From Desmodus rotundus (taxonomy: Eukaryota; Chordata; Mammalia; Chiroptera; Phyllostomidae): DNA of 64,000 nucleotides. The notes under the pieces were generated by a model, which made no database searches, was not told the origin of the DNA, and worked only from the letters and a program-made list of their open reading frames with translations. Both the position numbers and the translations under genes were made by a program. Shown here one piece after another: positions 50,449-62,622 of this stretch. How positions within the stretch are numbered: the stretch's first letter is position 1; every line of letters begins with the position of its first letter. The DNA is taken from NCBI RefSeq assembly GCF_022682495.2, contig NW_026527555.1, positions 411,934 through 475,933 of the forward strand, read 5' to 3'.

Positions 50449-52477
50449 GGAATGAATGCCCCGGTAGGCCCATGAGGTACTTTTCGCTTCTTCCTCCTTG
50501 AACGCTTCACGAACGGGTGGAGTCCGAGGGACGTAGTATTGTCTCCATGGTTTCTTAGGCTACAGCCTTCTTCTCCCATCACATCTCCTACTGAGATGGG
50601 AACATTGAGAAGACGCTGAACCCGGAGACGGCTTTGGGAAAAAACCCGCTTCCTACGAAATAGGTGGATTCCCGAGTGATTTTGAGGAGCAAACAAATCT
50701 TCACGAATGTAGTATCATCCACCGGGAGCCCCACAGGCTACTCTGAGATCCACATTCCCTTAGATCTTCAGAGACTTGGAGTCCAAGTCACGTAGCACGG
50801 CCTAGCGGCCTTCCAACGTCCGGATACGCTTTCCCCGCAGCACGCACAATTTGGCGAAAACAGTGGTAGCCAAGCTTACTCTAGTTCAGAGTTGGCATAG
50901 TCCTGTGCTTCCGTTCACTCCTTTGTTTTGGGGAACGCGATTCCGGAACTCTCTGGCTCGCAAAGTTACCGCCAAGGTGATCATACAGAAAACCCATTGA
51001 TATGACGTTCTAACTCGGCCGGTTCTATCGGCACCCCCTACATTTCGCACTCTACTGAAACGAGTCCATTGACCTAGTGTTACCCGCTGGAGATGAAATG
51101 TGCTAATGAGGCACTTGTATGAAACATCCTGATTCCCTAGTTGTTTGGAAGCTGTGCATGAATTCCTTGCTGTTCTCGCAGAAGGAAATTCCGTCGAAAA
51201 GAGTCAGTGGACTGTGAGCTTCATGTGCATATCTAGGTTGGACCAACAGTTTTGTCCACAGGACATAGTAGTCAGTAGCTGCAGGAAATATTCGGACTCT
51301 GCTATTTTGCTGGAATAAAGAGAGCGGCGAAAAGCCCACACTCGCAGCTCATTGTCCTGCAAAGTTCAGATGCTGCTATGCTCCTGTTCGTTCACTACCC
51401 ATGGAAAATGATTTCAGTAGCATTTTGGTTAGGACACAACGCAAAGCTCTGATATATCAGACACCTTCCGTTTAAAGATAGGGTTAGGGTTAGGGCTAGC
51501 ATTAGGATTGTGGTAAGGATTAGCTTTATTATTAGGGTTAGGGTTAGGGTTAAGGATAGGGTTAGGGTTAGGGATAAGGTTAGGGTTAGCGATAGGGTTA
51601 GGGTTAGGGTTAGGGTTAGGGTTTGGGTTCATGTTACAGGTAGGTTTAGGTCTAGGGCTAGAGCTAGCTGACGGCCGCAGTTAGAAGAAAGTGTGTCATA
51701 GAAGATAGTGTATTTCATAGCTGTCATAGTTGTGTGCTTTCATGGAGTGCGTTCATGATGAGAAAGTGATTCTGTAGATCCTTGCACTCAAACACAGCCA
51801 GGTAAATGAAAACAGAGCAAAATAGCTGATCCTAGGTTCTGAAGAGGGTATGTGATATGGTACAAGGCACTCATTTCCAATTCAACTGATATGAGCACAT
51901 TGATCTAGTGCCGCGTTTTTGCTGAACGCCACTTAACAGGAACATGTTCGTTCCCGAGTAACTTGGCAGCTTTCAAACCGTTCACTCCTGTGCTGTGTGA
52001 GAGAAAGTGACTCGAGTAGAGTAAGGGGACTGCTAGCTGCGCATGCATTGCTACGTCAAAAACACTGTATGGTCAAAGTGAGGCAGTAGGCTGCTGCTTC
52101 TCTTCTTCCCGGGGCTTCGCTTTTCTGATGGAAAAAGTACCTAGGAGAAAACTCTACTGGGGACGCTCATTCCCCTGCAAGGACCACAAAGTGCTATGCT
52201 AACATTCCCTCCTTTGCGGACGGGAAATCATTTCCGTAGTTCTTGGGCTATGACAGGAGCCATAGATCCTATATTGCAGCAAGGTACTTGGGCAGGATGC
52301 TGACAAGCGTACGTACTATGTGAGACACCACTGCTTTCATCTCCTACTGCAATGAGAACATTGATAACACGTCAAATAGTGTGGATGGCTTTTGTTGAGA
52401 ACACTTTTCGCACGACTTGATGTAATCCCTGAATGATGCAGGGGAGCGCAAACTCCTCACTGCTGTATTCTCAGAGT
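50449..52477 (+). repeat. Satellite unit 26 (2,029 bp)
   Basis: The telomeric tract lies at 51479-51628. It has CATTGATATGAC, AAATATTCGG and GTTGTGTGC and closely resembles units 5, 7 and 11 of zone 1. Confidence 0.95.
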
Positions 52478-54506
52478 GGAATGAATGCCCCGGTAGGCCC
52501 ATGAGGTACTTTTCGCTTCTTCCTCCTTGAACGCTTCACGAACGGGTGGAGTCCGAGGGACGTAGTATTGTCTCCATGGTTTCTTAGGCTACAGCCTTCT
52601 TCTCCCATCACATCTCCTACTGAGATGGGAACATTGAGAAGACGCTGAACCCGGAGACGGCTTTGGGAAAAAACCCGCTTCCTACGAAATAGGTGGATTC
52701 CCGAGTGATTTTGAGGAGCAAACAAATCTTCACGAATGTAGTATCATCCACCGGGAGCCCCACAGACTACTCTGAGATCCACATTCCCTTAGATCTTCAG
52801 AGACTTGGAGTCCAAGTCACGTAGCACGGCCTAGCGGCCTTCCAACGTCCGGATACGCTTTCCCCGCAGCACGCACAATTTGGCGAAAACAGTGGTAGCC
52901 AAGCTTACTCTAGTTCATAGTTGGCATAGTCCTGTGCTTCCGTTCACTCCTTTGTTTTGGGGAACGCGATTGCGGAACTCTCTGGCTCGCAAAGTTACCG
53001 CCAAGGTGATCATACAGAAAACCCATTGAAATGACGTTCTAACTCGGCCGGTTCTATCGGCACCCCCTACATTTCGCACTCTACTGAAACGAGTCCATTG
53101 ACCTAGTGTTACCCGCTGGAGATGAAATGTGCTAATAAGGCACTTGTATGAAACATCCTGATTCCCTAGTTGTTTGGAAGCTGTGCATGAATTCCTTGCT
53201 GTTCTCGCAGAAGGAAATTCCGTCGAAAAGAGTCAGTGGACTGTGAGCTTCATGTGCATATCTAGGTTGGACCAACAGTTTTGTCCACAGGACATAGTAG
53301 TCAGTAGCTGCAGGAAATATTCGGACTCTGCTATTTTGCTGGAATAAAGAGAGCGGCGAAAAGCCCACACTCGCAGCTCATTGTCCTGCAAAGTTCAGAT
53401 GCTGCTATGCTCCTGTTCGTTCACTACCCATGGAAAATGATTTCAGTAGCATTTTGGTTAGGACACAACGCAAAGCTCTGATATATCAGACACCTTCCGT
53501 TTAAAGATAGGGTTAGGGTTAGGGCTAGCATTAGGATTGTGGTAAGGATTAGCTTTATTATTAGGGTTAGGGTTAGGGTTAAGGATAGGGTTAGGGTTAG
53601 GGATAAGGTTAGGGTTAGCGATAGGGTTAGGGTTAGGGTTAGGGTTAGGGTTTGGGTTCATGTTACAGGTAGGTTTAGGTCTAGGGCTAGAGCTAGCTGA
53701 CGGCCGCAGTTAGAAGAAAGTGTGTCATAGAAGATAGTGTATTTCATAGCTGTCATAGTTCTGTGCTTTCATGGAGTGCGTTCATGATGAGAAAGTGATT
53801 CTGTAGATCCTTGCACTCAAACACAGCAAGGTAAATGAAAACAGAGCAAAATAGCTGATCATAGGTTCTGAAGAGGGTATGTGATATGGTACAAGGCACT
53901 CATTTCCAATTCAACTGATATGAGCACATTGATCTAGTGCCGCGTTTTTGCTGAACGCCACTTAACAGGAACATGTTCGTTCCCGAGTAACTTGGCAGCT
54001 TTCAAACCGTTCACTCCTGTGCTGTGTGAGAGAAAGTGACTCGAGTAGAGTAAGGGGACTGCTAGCTGCGCATGCATTGCTACGTTAAAAACACTGTATG
54101 GTCAAAGTGAGGCAGTAGGCTGCTGCTTCTCTTCTTCCCGGGGCTTCGCTTTTCTGATGGAAAAAGTACCTAGGAGAAAAATCTACTGGGTACGCTCATT
54201 CCCCTGCAAGGACCACAAAGTGCTATGCTAACATTCCCTCCTTTGCGGACGGGAAATCATTTCCGTAGCTCTTGGGCTATGACAGGAGCCAGAGATCCTA
54301 TATTGCAGCAAGGTACTTGGGCAGGATGCTGACAAGCGTACGTACTATGTGAGACACCACTGCTTTCATCTCCTACTGCAATGAGAACATTGATAACACG
54401 TCAAATAGTGTGGATGGCTTTTGTTGAGAACACTTTTCGCACGACTTGATGTAATCCCTGAATGATGCAGGGGAGCGCAAACTCCTCACTGCTGTATTCT
54501 CAGAGT
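52478..54506 (+). repeat. Satellite unit 27 (2,029 bp), dimer type 1
   Basis: The telomeric tract lies at 53508-53657. The left half has the CACAGACTAC/GATTGCGG set. The right half has the zone 2 states ACACAGCAAGG and CTACGTTAAA, and the new GAAAAATCTACTGGGTACG. Confidence 0.95.
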
Positions 54507-56535
54507 GGAATGAATGCCCCGGTAGGCCCATGAGGTACTTTTCGCTTCTTCCTCCTTGAACGCTTCACGAACGGGTGGAGTCCGAGGGACGTAGTATTGT
54601 CTCCATGGTTTCTTAGGCTACAGCCTTCTTCTCCCATCACATCTCCTACTGAGATGGGAACATTGAGAAGACGCTGAACCCGGAGACGGCTTTGGGAAAA
54701 AACCCGCTTCCTACGAAATAGGTGGATTCCCGAGTGATTTTGAGGAGCAAACAAATCTTCACGAATGTAGTATCATCCACCGGGAGCCCCACAGGCTACT
54801 CTGAGATCCACATTCCCTTAGATCTTCAGAGACTTGGAGTCCAAGTCACGTAGCACGGCCTAGCGGCCTTCCAACGTCCGGATACGCTTTCCCCGCAGCA
54901 CGCACAATTTGGCGAAAACAGTGGTAGCCAAGCTTACTCTAGTTCAGAGTTGGCATAGTCCTGTGCTTCCGTTCACTCCTTTGTTTTGGGGAACGCGATT
55001 CCGGAACTCTCTGGCTCGCAAAGTTACCGCCAAGGTGATCATACAGAAAACCCATTGAAATGACGTTCTAACTCGGCCGGTTCTATCGGCACCCCCTACA
55101 TTTCGCACTCTACTGAAACGAGTCCATTGACCTAGTGTTACCCGCTGGAGATGAAATGTGCTAATGAGGCACTTGTATGAAACATCCTGATTCCCTAGTT
55201 GTTTGGAAGCTGTGCATGAATTCCTTGCTGTTCTCGCAGAAGGAAATTCCGTCGAAAAGAGTCAGTGGACTGTGAGCTTCATGTGCATATCTAGGTTGGA
55301 CCAACAGTTTTGTCCACAGGACATAGTAGTCAGTAGCTGCAGGAAATCTTCGGACTCTGCTATTTTGCTGGAATAAAGAGAGCGGCGAAAAGCCCACACT
55401 CGCAGCTCATTGTCCTGCAAAGTTCAGATGCTGCTATGCTCCTGTTCGTTCACTACCCATGGAAAATGATTTCAGTAGCATTTTGGTTAGGACACAACGC
55501 AAAGCTCTGATATATCAGACACCTTCCGTTTAAAGATAGGGTTAGGGTTAGGGCTAGCATTAGGATTGTGGTAAGGATTAGCTTTATTATTAGGGTTAGG
55601 GTTAGGGTTAAGGATAGGGTTAGGGTTAGGGATAAGGTTAGGGTTAGCGATAGGGTTAGGGTTAGGGTTAGGGTTAGGGTTTGGGTTCATGTTACAGGTA
55701 GGTTTAGGTCTAGGGCTAGAGCTAGCTGACGGCCGCAGTTAGAAGAAAGTGTGTCATAGAAGATAGTGTATTTCATAGCTGTCATAGTTGTGTGCTTTCA
55801 TGGAGTGCGTTCATGATGAGAAAGTGATTCTGTAGATCCTTGCACTCAAACACAGCCAGGTAAATGAAAACAGAGCAAAATAGCTGATCCTAGGTTCTGA
55901 AGAGGGTATGTGATATGGTACAAGGCACTCATTTCCAATTCAACTGATATGAGCACATTGATCTAGTGCCGCGTTTTTGCTGAACGCCACTTAACAGGAA
56001 CATGTTCGTTCCCGAGTAACTTGGCAGCTTTCAAACCGTTCACTCCTGTGCTGTGTGAGAGAAAGTGACTCGAGTAGAGTAAGGGGACTGCTAGCTGCGC
56101 ATGCATTGCTACGTCAAAAACACTGTATGGTCAAAGTGAGGCAGTAGGCTGCTGCTTCTCTTCTTCCCGGGGCTTCGCTTTTCTGATGGAAAAAGTACCT
56201 AGGAGAAAACTCTACTGGGGACGCTCATTCCCCTGCAAGGACCACAAAGTGCTATGCTAACATTCCCTCCTTTGCGGACGGGAAATCATTTCCGTAGTTC
56301 TTGGGCTATGACAGGAGCCATAGATCCTATATTGCAGCAAGGTACTTGGGCAGGATGCTGACAAGCGTACGTACTATGTGAGACACCACTGCTTTCATCT
56401 CCTACTGCAATGAGAACATTGATAACACGTCAAATAGTGTGGATGGCTTTTGTTGAGAACACTTTTCGCACGACTTGATGTAATCCCTGAATGATGCAGG
56501 GGAGCGCAAACTCCTCACTGCTGTATTCTCAGAGT
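54507..56535 (+). repeat. Satellite unit 28 (2,029 bp), dimer type 2
   Basis: The telomeric tract lies at 55537-55686. It has AAATCTTCGG, GTTGTGTGC, ACACAGCCAGG and CTACGTCAAA. Confidence 0.95.
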
Positions 56536-58564
56536 GGAATGAATGCCCCGGTAGGCCCATGAGGTACTTTTCGCTTCTTCCTCCTTGAACGCTTCACGAA
56601 CGGGTGGAGTCCGAGGGACGTAGTATTGTCTCCATGGTTTCTTAGGCTACAGCCTTCTTCTCCCATCACATCTCCTACTGAGATGGGAACATTGAGAAGA
56701 CGCTGAACCCGGAGACGGCTTTGGGAAAAAACCCGCTTCCTACGAAATAGGTGGATTCCCGAGTGATTTTGAGGAGCAAACAAATCTTCACGAATGTAGT
56801 ATCATCCACCGGGAGCCCCACAGACTACTCTGAGATCCACATTCCCTTAGATCTTCAGAGACTTGGAGTCCAAGTCACGTAGCACGGCCTAGCGGCCTTC
56901 CAACGTCCGGATACGCTTTCCCCGCAGCACGCACAATTTGGCGAAAACAGTGGTAGCCAAGCTTACTCTAGTTCATAGTTGGCATAGTCCTGTGCTTCCG
57001 TTCACTCCTTTGTTTTGGGGAACGCGATTGCGGAACTCTCTGGCTCGCAAAGTTACCGCCAAGGTGATCATACAGAAAACCCATTGAAATGACGTTCTAA
57101 CTCGGCCGGTTCTATCGGCACCCCCTACATTTCGCACTCTACTGAAACGAGTCCATTGACCTAGTGTTACCCGCTGGAGATGAAATGTGCTAATAAGGCA
57201 CTTGTATGAAACATCCTGATTCCCTAGTTGTTTGGAAGCTGTGCATGAATTCCTTGCTGTTCTCGCAGAAGGAAATTCCGTCGAAAAGAGTCAGTGGACT
57301 GTGAGCTTCATGTGCATATCTAGGTTGGACCAACAGTTTTGTCCACAGGACATAGTAGTCAGTAGCTGCAGGAAATATTCGGACTCTGCTATTTTGCTGG
57401 AATAAAGAGAGCGGCGAAAAGCCCACACTCGCAGCTCATTGTCCTGCAAAGTTCAGATGCTGCTATGCTCCTGTTCGTTCACTACCCATGGAAAATGATT
57501 TCAGTAGCATTTTGGTTAGGACACAACGCAAAGCTCTGATATATCAGACACCTTCCGTTTAAAGATAGGGTTAGGGTTAGGGCTAGCATTAGGATTGTGG
57601 TAAGGATTAGCTTTATTATTAGGGTTAGGGTTAGGGTTAAGGATAGGGTTAGGGTTAGGGATAAGGTTAGGGTTAGCGATAGGGTTAGGGTTAGGGTTAG
57701 GGTTAGGGTTTGGGTTCATGTTACAGGTAGGTTTAGGTCTAGGGCTAGAGCTAGCTGACGGCCGCAGTTAGAAGAAAGTGTGTCATAGAAGATAGTGTAT
57801 TTCATAGCTGTCATAGTTCTGTGCTTTCATGGAGTGCGTTCATGATGAGAAAGTGATTCTGTAGATCCTTGCACTCAAACACAGCAAGGTAAATGAAAAC
57901 AGAGCAAAATAGCTGATCATAGGTTCTGAAGAGGGTATGTGATATGGTACAAGGCACTCATTTCCAATTCAACTGATATGAGCACATTGATCTAGTGCCG
58001 CGTTTTTGCTGAACGCCACTTAACAGGAACATGTTCGTTCCCGAGTAACTTGGCAGCTTTCAAACCGTTCACTCCTGTGCTGTGTGAGAGAAAGTGACTC
58101 GAGTAGAGTAAGGGGACTGCTAGCTGCGCATGCATTGCTACGTTAAAAACACTGTATGGTCAAAGTGAGGCAGTAGGCTGCTGCTTCTCTTCTTCCCGGG
58201 GCTTCGCTTTTCTGATGGAAAAAGTACCTAGGAGAAAAATCTACTGGGTACGCTCATTCCCCTGCAAGGACCACAAAGTGCTATGCTAACATTCCCTCCT
58301 TTGCGGACGGGAAATCATTTCCGTAGCTCTTGGGCTATGACAGGAGCCAGAGATCCTATATTGCAGCAAGGTACTTGGGCAGGATGCTGACAAGCGTACG
58401 TACTATGTGAGACACCACTGCTTTCATCTCCTACTGCAATGAGAACATTGATAACACGTCAAATAGTGTGGATGGCTTTTGTTGAGAACACTTTTCGCAC
58501 GACTTGATGTAATCCCTGAATGATGCAGGGGAGCGCAAACTCCTCACTGCTGTATTCTCAGAGT
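56536..58564 (+). repeat. Satellite unit 29 (2,029 bp), dimer type 1
   Basis: The telomeric tract lies at 57566-57715. I saw no difference from unit 27. Confidence 0.95.
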
Positions 58565-60593
58565 GGAATGAATGCCCCGGTAGGCCCATGAGGTACTTTT
58601 CGCTTCTTCCTCCTTGAACGCTTCACGAACGGGTGGAGTCCGAGGGACGTAGTATTGTCTCCATGGTTTCTTAGGCTACAGCCTTCTTCTCCCATCACAT
58701 CTCCTACTGAGATGGGAACATTGAGAAGACGCTGAACCCGGAGACGGCTTTGGGAAAAAACCCGCTTCCTACGAAATAGGTGGATTCCCGAGTGATTTTG
58801 AGGAGCAAACAAATCTTCACGAATGTAGTATCATCCACCGGGAGCCCCACAGGCTACTCTGAGATCCACATTCCCTTAGATCTTCAGAGACTTGGAGTCC
58901 AAGTCACGTAGCACGGCCTAGCGGCCTTCCAACGTCCGGATACGCTTTCCCCGCAGCACGCACAATTTGGCGAAAACAGTGGTAGCCAAGCTTACTCTAG
59001 TTCAGAGTTGGCATAGTCCTGTGCTTCCGTTCACTCCTTTGTTTTGGGGAACGCGATTCCGGAACTCTCTGGCTCGCAAAGTTACCGCCAAGGTGATCAT
59101 ACAGAAAACCCATTGAAATGACGTTCTAACTCGGCCGGTTCTATCGGCACCCCCTACATTTCGCACTCTACTGAAACGAGTCCATTGACCTAGTGTTACC
59201 CGCTGGAGATGAAATGTGCTAATGAGGCACTTGTATGAAACATCCTGATTCCCTAGTTGTTTGGAAGCTGTGCATGAATTCCTTGCTGTTCTCGCAGAAG
59301 GAAATTCCGTCGAAAAGAGTCAGTGGACTGTGAGCTTCATGTGCATATCTAGGTTGGACCAACAGTTTTGTCCACAGGACATAGTAGTCAGTAGCTGCAG
59401 GAAATCTTCGGACTCTGCTATTTTGCTGGAATAAAGAGAGCGGCGAAAAGCCCACACTCGCAGCTCATTGTCCTGCAAAGTTCAGATGCTGCTATGCTCC
59501 TGTTCGTTCACTACCCATGGAAAATGATTTCAGTAGCATTTTGGTTAGGACACAACGCAAAGCTCTGATATATCAGACACCTTCCGTTTAAAGATAGGGT
59601 TAGGGTTAGGGCTAGCATTAGGATTGTGGTAAGGATTAGCTTTATTATTAGGGTTAGGGTTAGGGTTAAGGATAGGGTTAGGGTTAGGGATAAGGTTAGG
59701 GTTAGCGATAGGGTTAGGGTTAGGGTTAGGGTTAGGGTTTGGGTTCATGTTACAGGTAGGTTTAGGTCTAGGGCTAGAGCTAGCTGACGGCCGCAGTTAG
59801 AAGAAAGTGTGTCATAGAAGATAGTGTATTTCATAGCTGTCATAGTTGTGTGCTTTCATGGAGTGCGTTCATGATGAGAAAGTGATTCTGTAGATCCTTG
59901 CACTCAAACACAGCCAGGTAAATGAAAACAGAGCAAAATAGCTGATCCTAGGTTCTGAAGAGGGTATGTGATATGGTACAAGGCACTCATTTCCAATTCA
60001 ACTGATATGAGCACATTGATCTAGTGCCGCGTTTTTGCTGAACGCCACTTAACAGGAACATGTTCGTTCCCGAGTAACTTGGCAGCTTTCAAACCGTTCA
60101 CTCCTGTGCTGTGTGAGAGAAAGTGACTCGAGTAGAGTAAGGGGACTGCTAGCTGCGCATGCATTGCTACGTCAAAAACACTGTATGGTCAAAGTGAGGC
60201 AGTAGGCTGCTGCTTCTCTTCTTCCCGGGGCTTCGCTTTTCTGATGGAAAAAGTACCTAGGAGAAAACTCTACTGGGGACGCTCATTCCCCTGCAAGGAC
60301 CACAAAGTGCTATGCTAACATTCCCTCCTTTGCGGACGGGAAATCATTTCCGTAGTTCTTGGGCTATGACAGGACCCAGAGATCCTATATTGCAGCAAGG
60401 TACTTGGGCAGGATGCTGACAAGCGTACGTACTATGTGAGACACCACTGCTTTCATCTCCTACTGCAATGAGAACATTGATAACACGTCAAATAGTGTGG
60501 ATGGCTTTTGTTGAGAACACTTTTCGCACGACTTGATGTAATCCCTGAATGATGCAGGGGAGCGCAAACTCCTCACTGCTGTATTCTCAGAGT
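58565..60593 (+). repeat. Satellite unit 30 (2,029 bp), dimer type 2
   Basis: The telomeric tract lies at 59595-59744. It matches unit 28 except for GACCCAGAG near 60373. Confidence 0.95.
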
Positions 60594-62622
60594 GGAATGA
60601 ATGCCCCGGTAGGCCCATGAGGTACTTTTCGCTTCTTCCTCCTTGAACGCTTCACGAACGGGTGGAGTCCGAGGGACGTAGTATTGTCTCCATGGTTTCT
60701 TAGGCTACAGCCTTCTTCTCCCATCACATCTCCTACTGAGATGGGAACATTGAGAAGACGCTGAACCCGGAGACGGCTTTGGGAAAAAACCCGCTTCCTA
60801 CGAAATAGGTGGATTCTCGAGTGATTTTGAGGAGCAAACAAATCTTCACGAATGTAGTATCATCCACCGGGAGCCCCACAGACTACTCTGAGATCCACAT
60901 TCCCTTAGATCTTCAGAGACTTGGAGTCCAAGTCACGTAGCACGGCCTAGCGGCCTTCCAACGTCCGGATACGCTTTCCCCGCAGCACGCACAATTTGGC
61001 GAAAACAGTGGTAGCCAAGCTTACTCTAGTTCATAGTTGGCATAGTCCTGTGCTTCCGTTCACTCCTTTGTTTTGGGGAACGCGATTGCGGAACTCTCTG
61101 GCTCGCAAAGTTACCGCCAAGGTGATCATACAGAAAACCCATTGAAATGACGTTCTAACTCGGCCGGTTCTATCGGCACCCCCTACATTTCGCACTCTAC
61201 TGAAACGAGTCCATTGACCTAGTGTTACCCGCTGGAGATGAAATGTGCTAATAAGGCACTTGTATGAAACATCCTGATTCCCTAGTTGTTTGGAAGCTGT
61301 GCATGAATTCCTTGCTGTTCTCGCAGAAGGAAATTCCGTCGAAAAGAGTCAGTGGACTGTGAGCTTCATGTGCATATCTAGGTTGGACCAACAGTTTTGT
61401 CCACAGGACATAGTAGTCAGTAGCTGCAGGAAATATTCGGACTCTGCTATTTTGCTGGAATAAAGAGAGCGGCGAAAAGCCCACACTCGCAGCTCATTGT
61501 CCTGCAAAGTTCAGATGCTGCTATGCTCCTGTTCGTTCACTACCCATGGAAAATGATTTCAGTAGCATTTTGGTTAGGACACAACGCAAAGCTCTGATAT
61601 ATCAGACACCTTCCGTTTAAAGATAGGGTTAGGGTTAGGGCTAGCATTAGGATTGTGGTAAGGATTAGCTTTATTATTAGGGTTAGGGTTAGGGTTAAGG
61701 ATAGGGTTAGGGTTAGGGATAAGGTTAGGGTTAGCGATAGGGTTAGGGTTAGGGTTAGGGTTAGGGTTTGGGTTCATGTTACAGGTAGGTTTAGGTCTAG
61801 GGCTAGAGCTAGCTGACGGCCGCAGTTAGAAGAAAGTGTGTCATAGAAGATAGTGTATTTCATAGCTGTCATAGTTCTGTGCTTTCATGGAGTGCGTTCA
61901 TGATGAGAAAGTGATTCTGTAGATCCTTGCACTCAAACACAGCCAGGTAAATGAAAACAGAGCAAAATAGCTGATCCTAGGTTCTGAAGAGGGTATGTGA
62001 TATGGTACAAGGCACTCATTTCCAATTCAACTGATATGAGCACATTGATCTAGTGCCGCGTTTTTGCTGAACGCCACTTAACAGGAACATGTTCGTTCCC
62101 GAGTAACTTGGCAGCTTTCAAACCGTTCACTCCTGTGCTGTGTGAGAGAAAGTGACTCGAGTAGAGTAAGGGGACTGCTAGCTGCGCATGCATTGCTACG
62201 TCAAAAACACTGTATGGTCAAAGTGAGGCAGTAGGCTGCTGCTTCTCTTCTTCCCGGGGCTTCGCTTTTCTGATGGAAAAAGTACCTAGGAGAAAAATCT
62301 ACTGGGTACGCTCATTCCCCTGCAAGGACCACAAAGTGCTATGCTAACATTCCCTCCTTTGCGGACGGGAAATCATTTCCGTAGTTCTTGGGCTATGACA
62401 GGAGCCATAGATCCTATATTGCAGCAAGGTACTTGGGCAGGATGCTGACAAGCGTACGTACTATGTGAGACACCACTGCTTTCATCTCCTACTGCAATGA
62501 GAACATTGATAACACGTCAAATAGTGTGGATGGCTTTTGTTGAGAACACTTTTCGCACGACTTGATGTAATCCCTGAATGATGCAGGGGAGCGCAAACTC
62601 CTCACTGCTGTATTCTCAGAGT
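60594..62622 (+). repeat. Satellite unit 31 (2,029 bp), mosaic dimer type 1
   Basis: The telomeric tract lies at 61624-61773. The head is dimer type 1 with a private GATTCTCGAG. The right half has ACACAGCCAGG and CTACGTCAAA, but keeps GAAAAATCTACTGGGTACG. Confidence 0.95.

Larger units (their letters stand above)
52478..56535 (+). repeat. Dimer repeat, 4,058 bp, copy 1 (units 27-28)
   Basis: Unit 27 has CACAGACTAC, GTTCATAGTT, GATTGCGG, CTAATAAGG and the double change giving GAAAAATCTACTGGGTACG. Unit 28 has CACAGGCTAC, GTTCAGAGTT, GATTCCGG, CTAATGAGG and GTTGTGTGC. The same pair follows at 56536. Confidence 0.85.
56536..60593 (+). repeat. Dimer repeat, 4,058 bp, copy 2 (units 29-30)
   Basis: This repeats units 27-28 at 4,058 bp. 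I saw no difference between units 27 and 29. Unit 30 differs from 28 in having GACCCAGAG instead of GAGCCATAG. Confidence 0.85.
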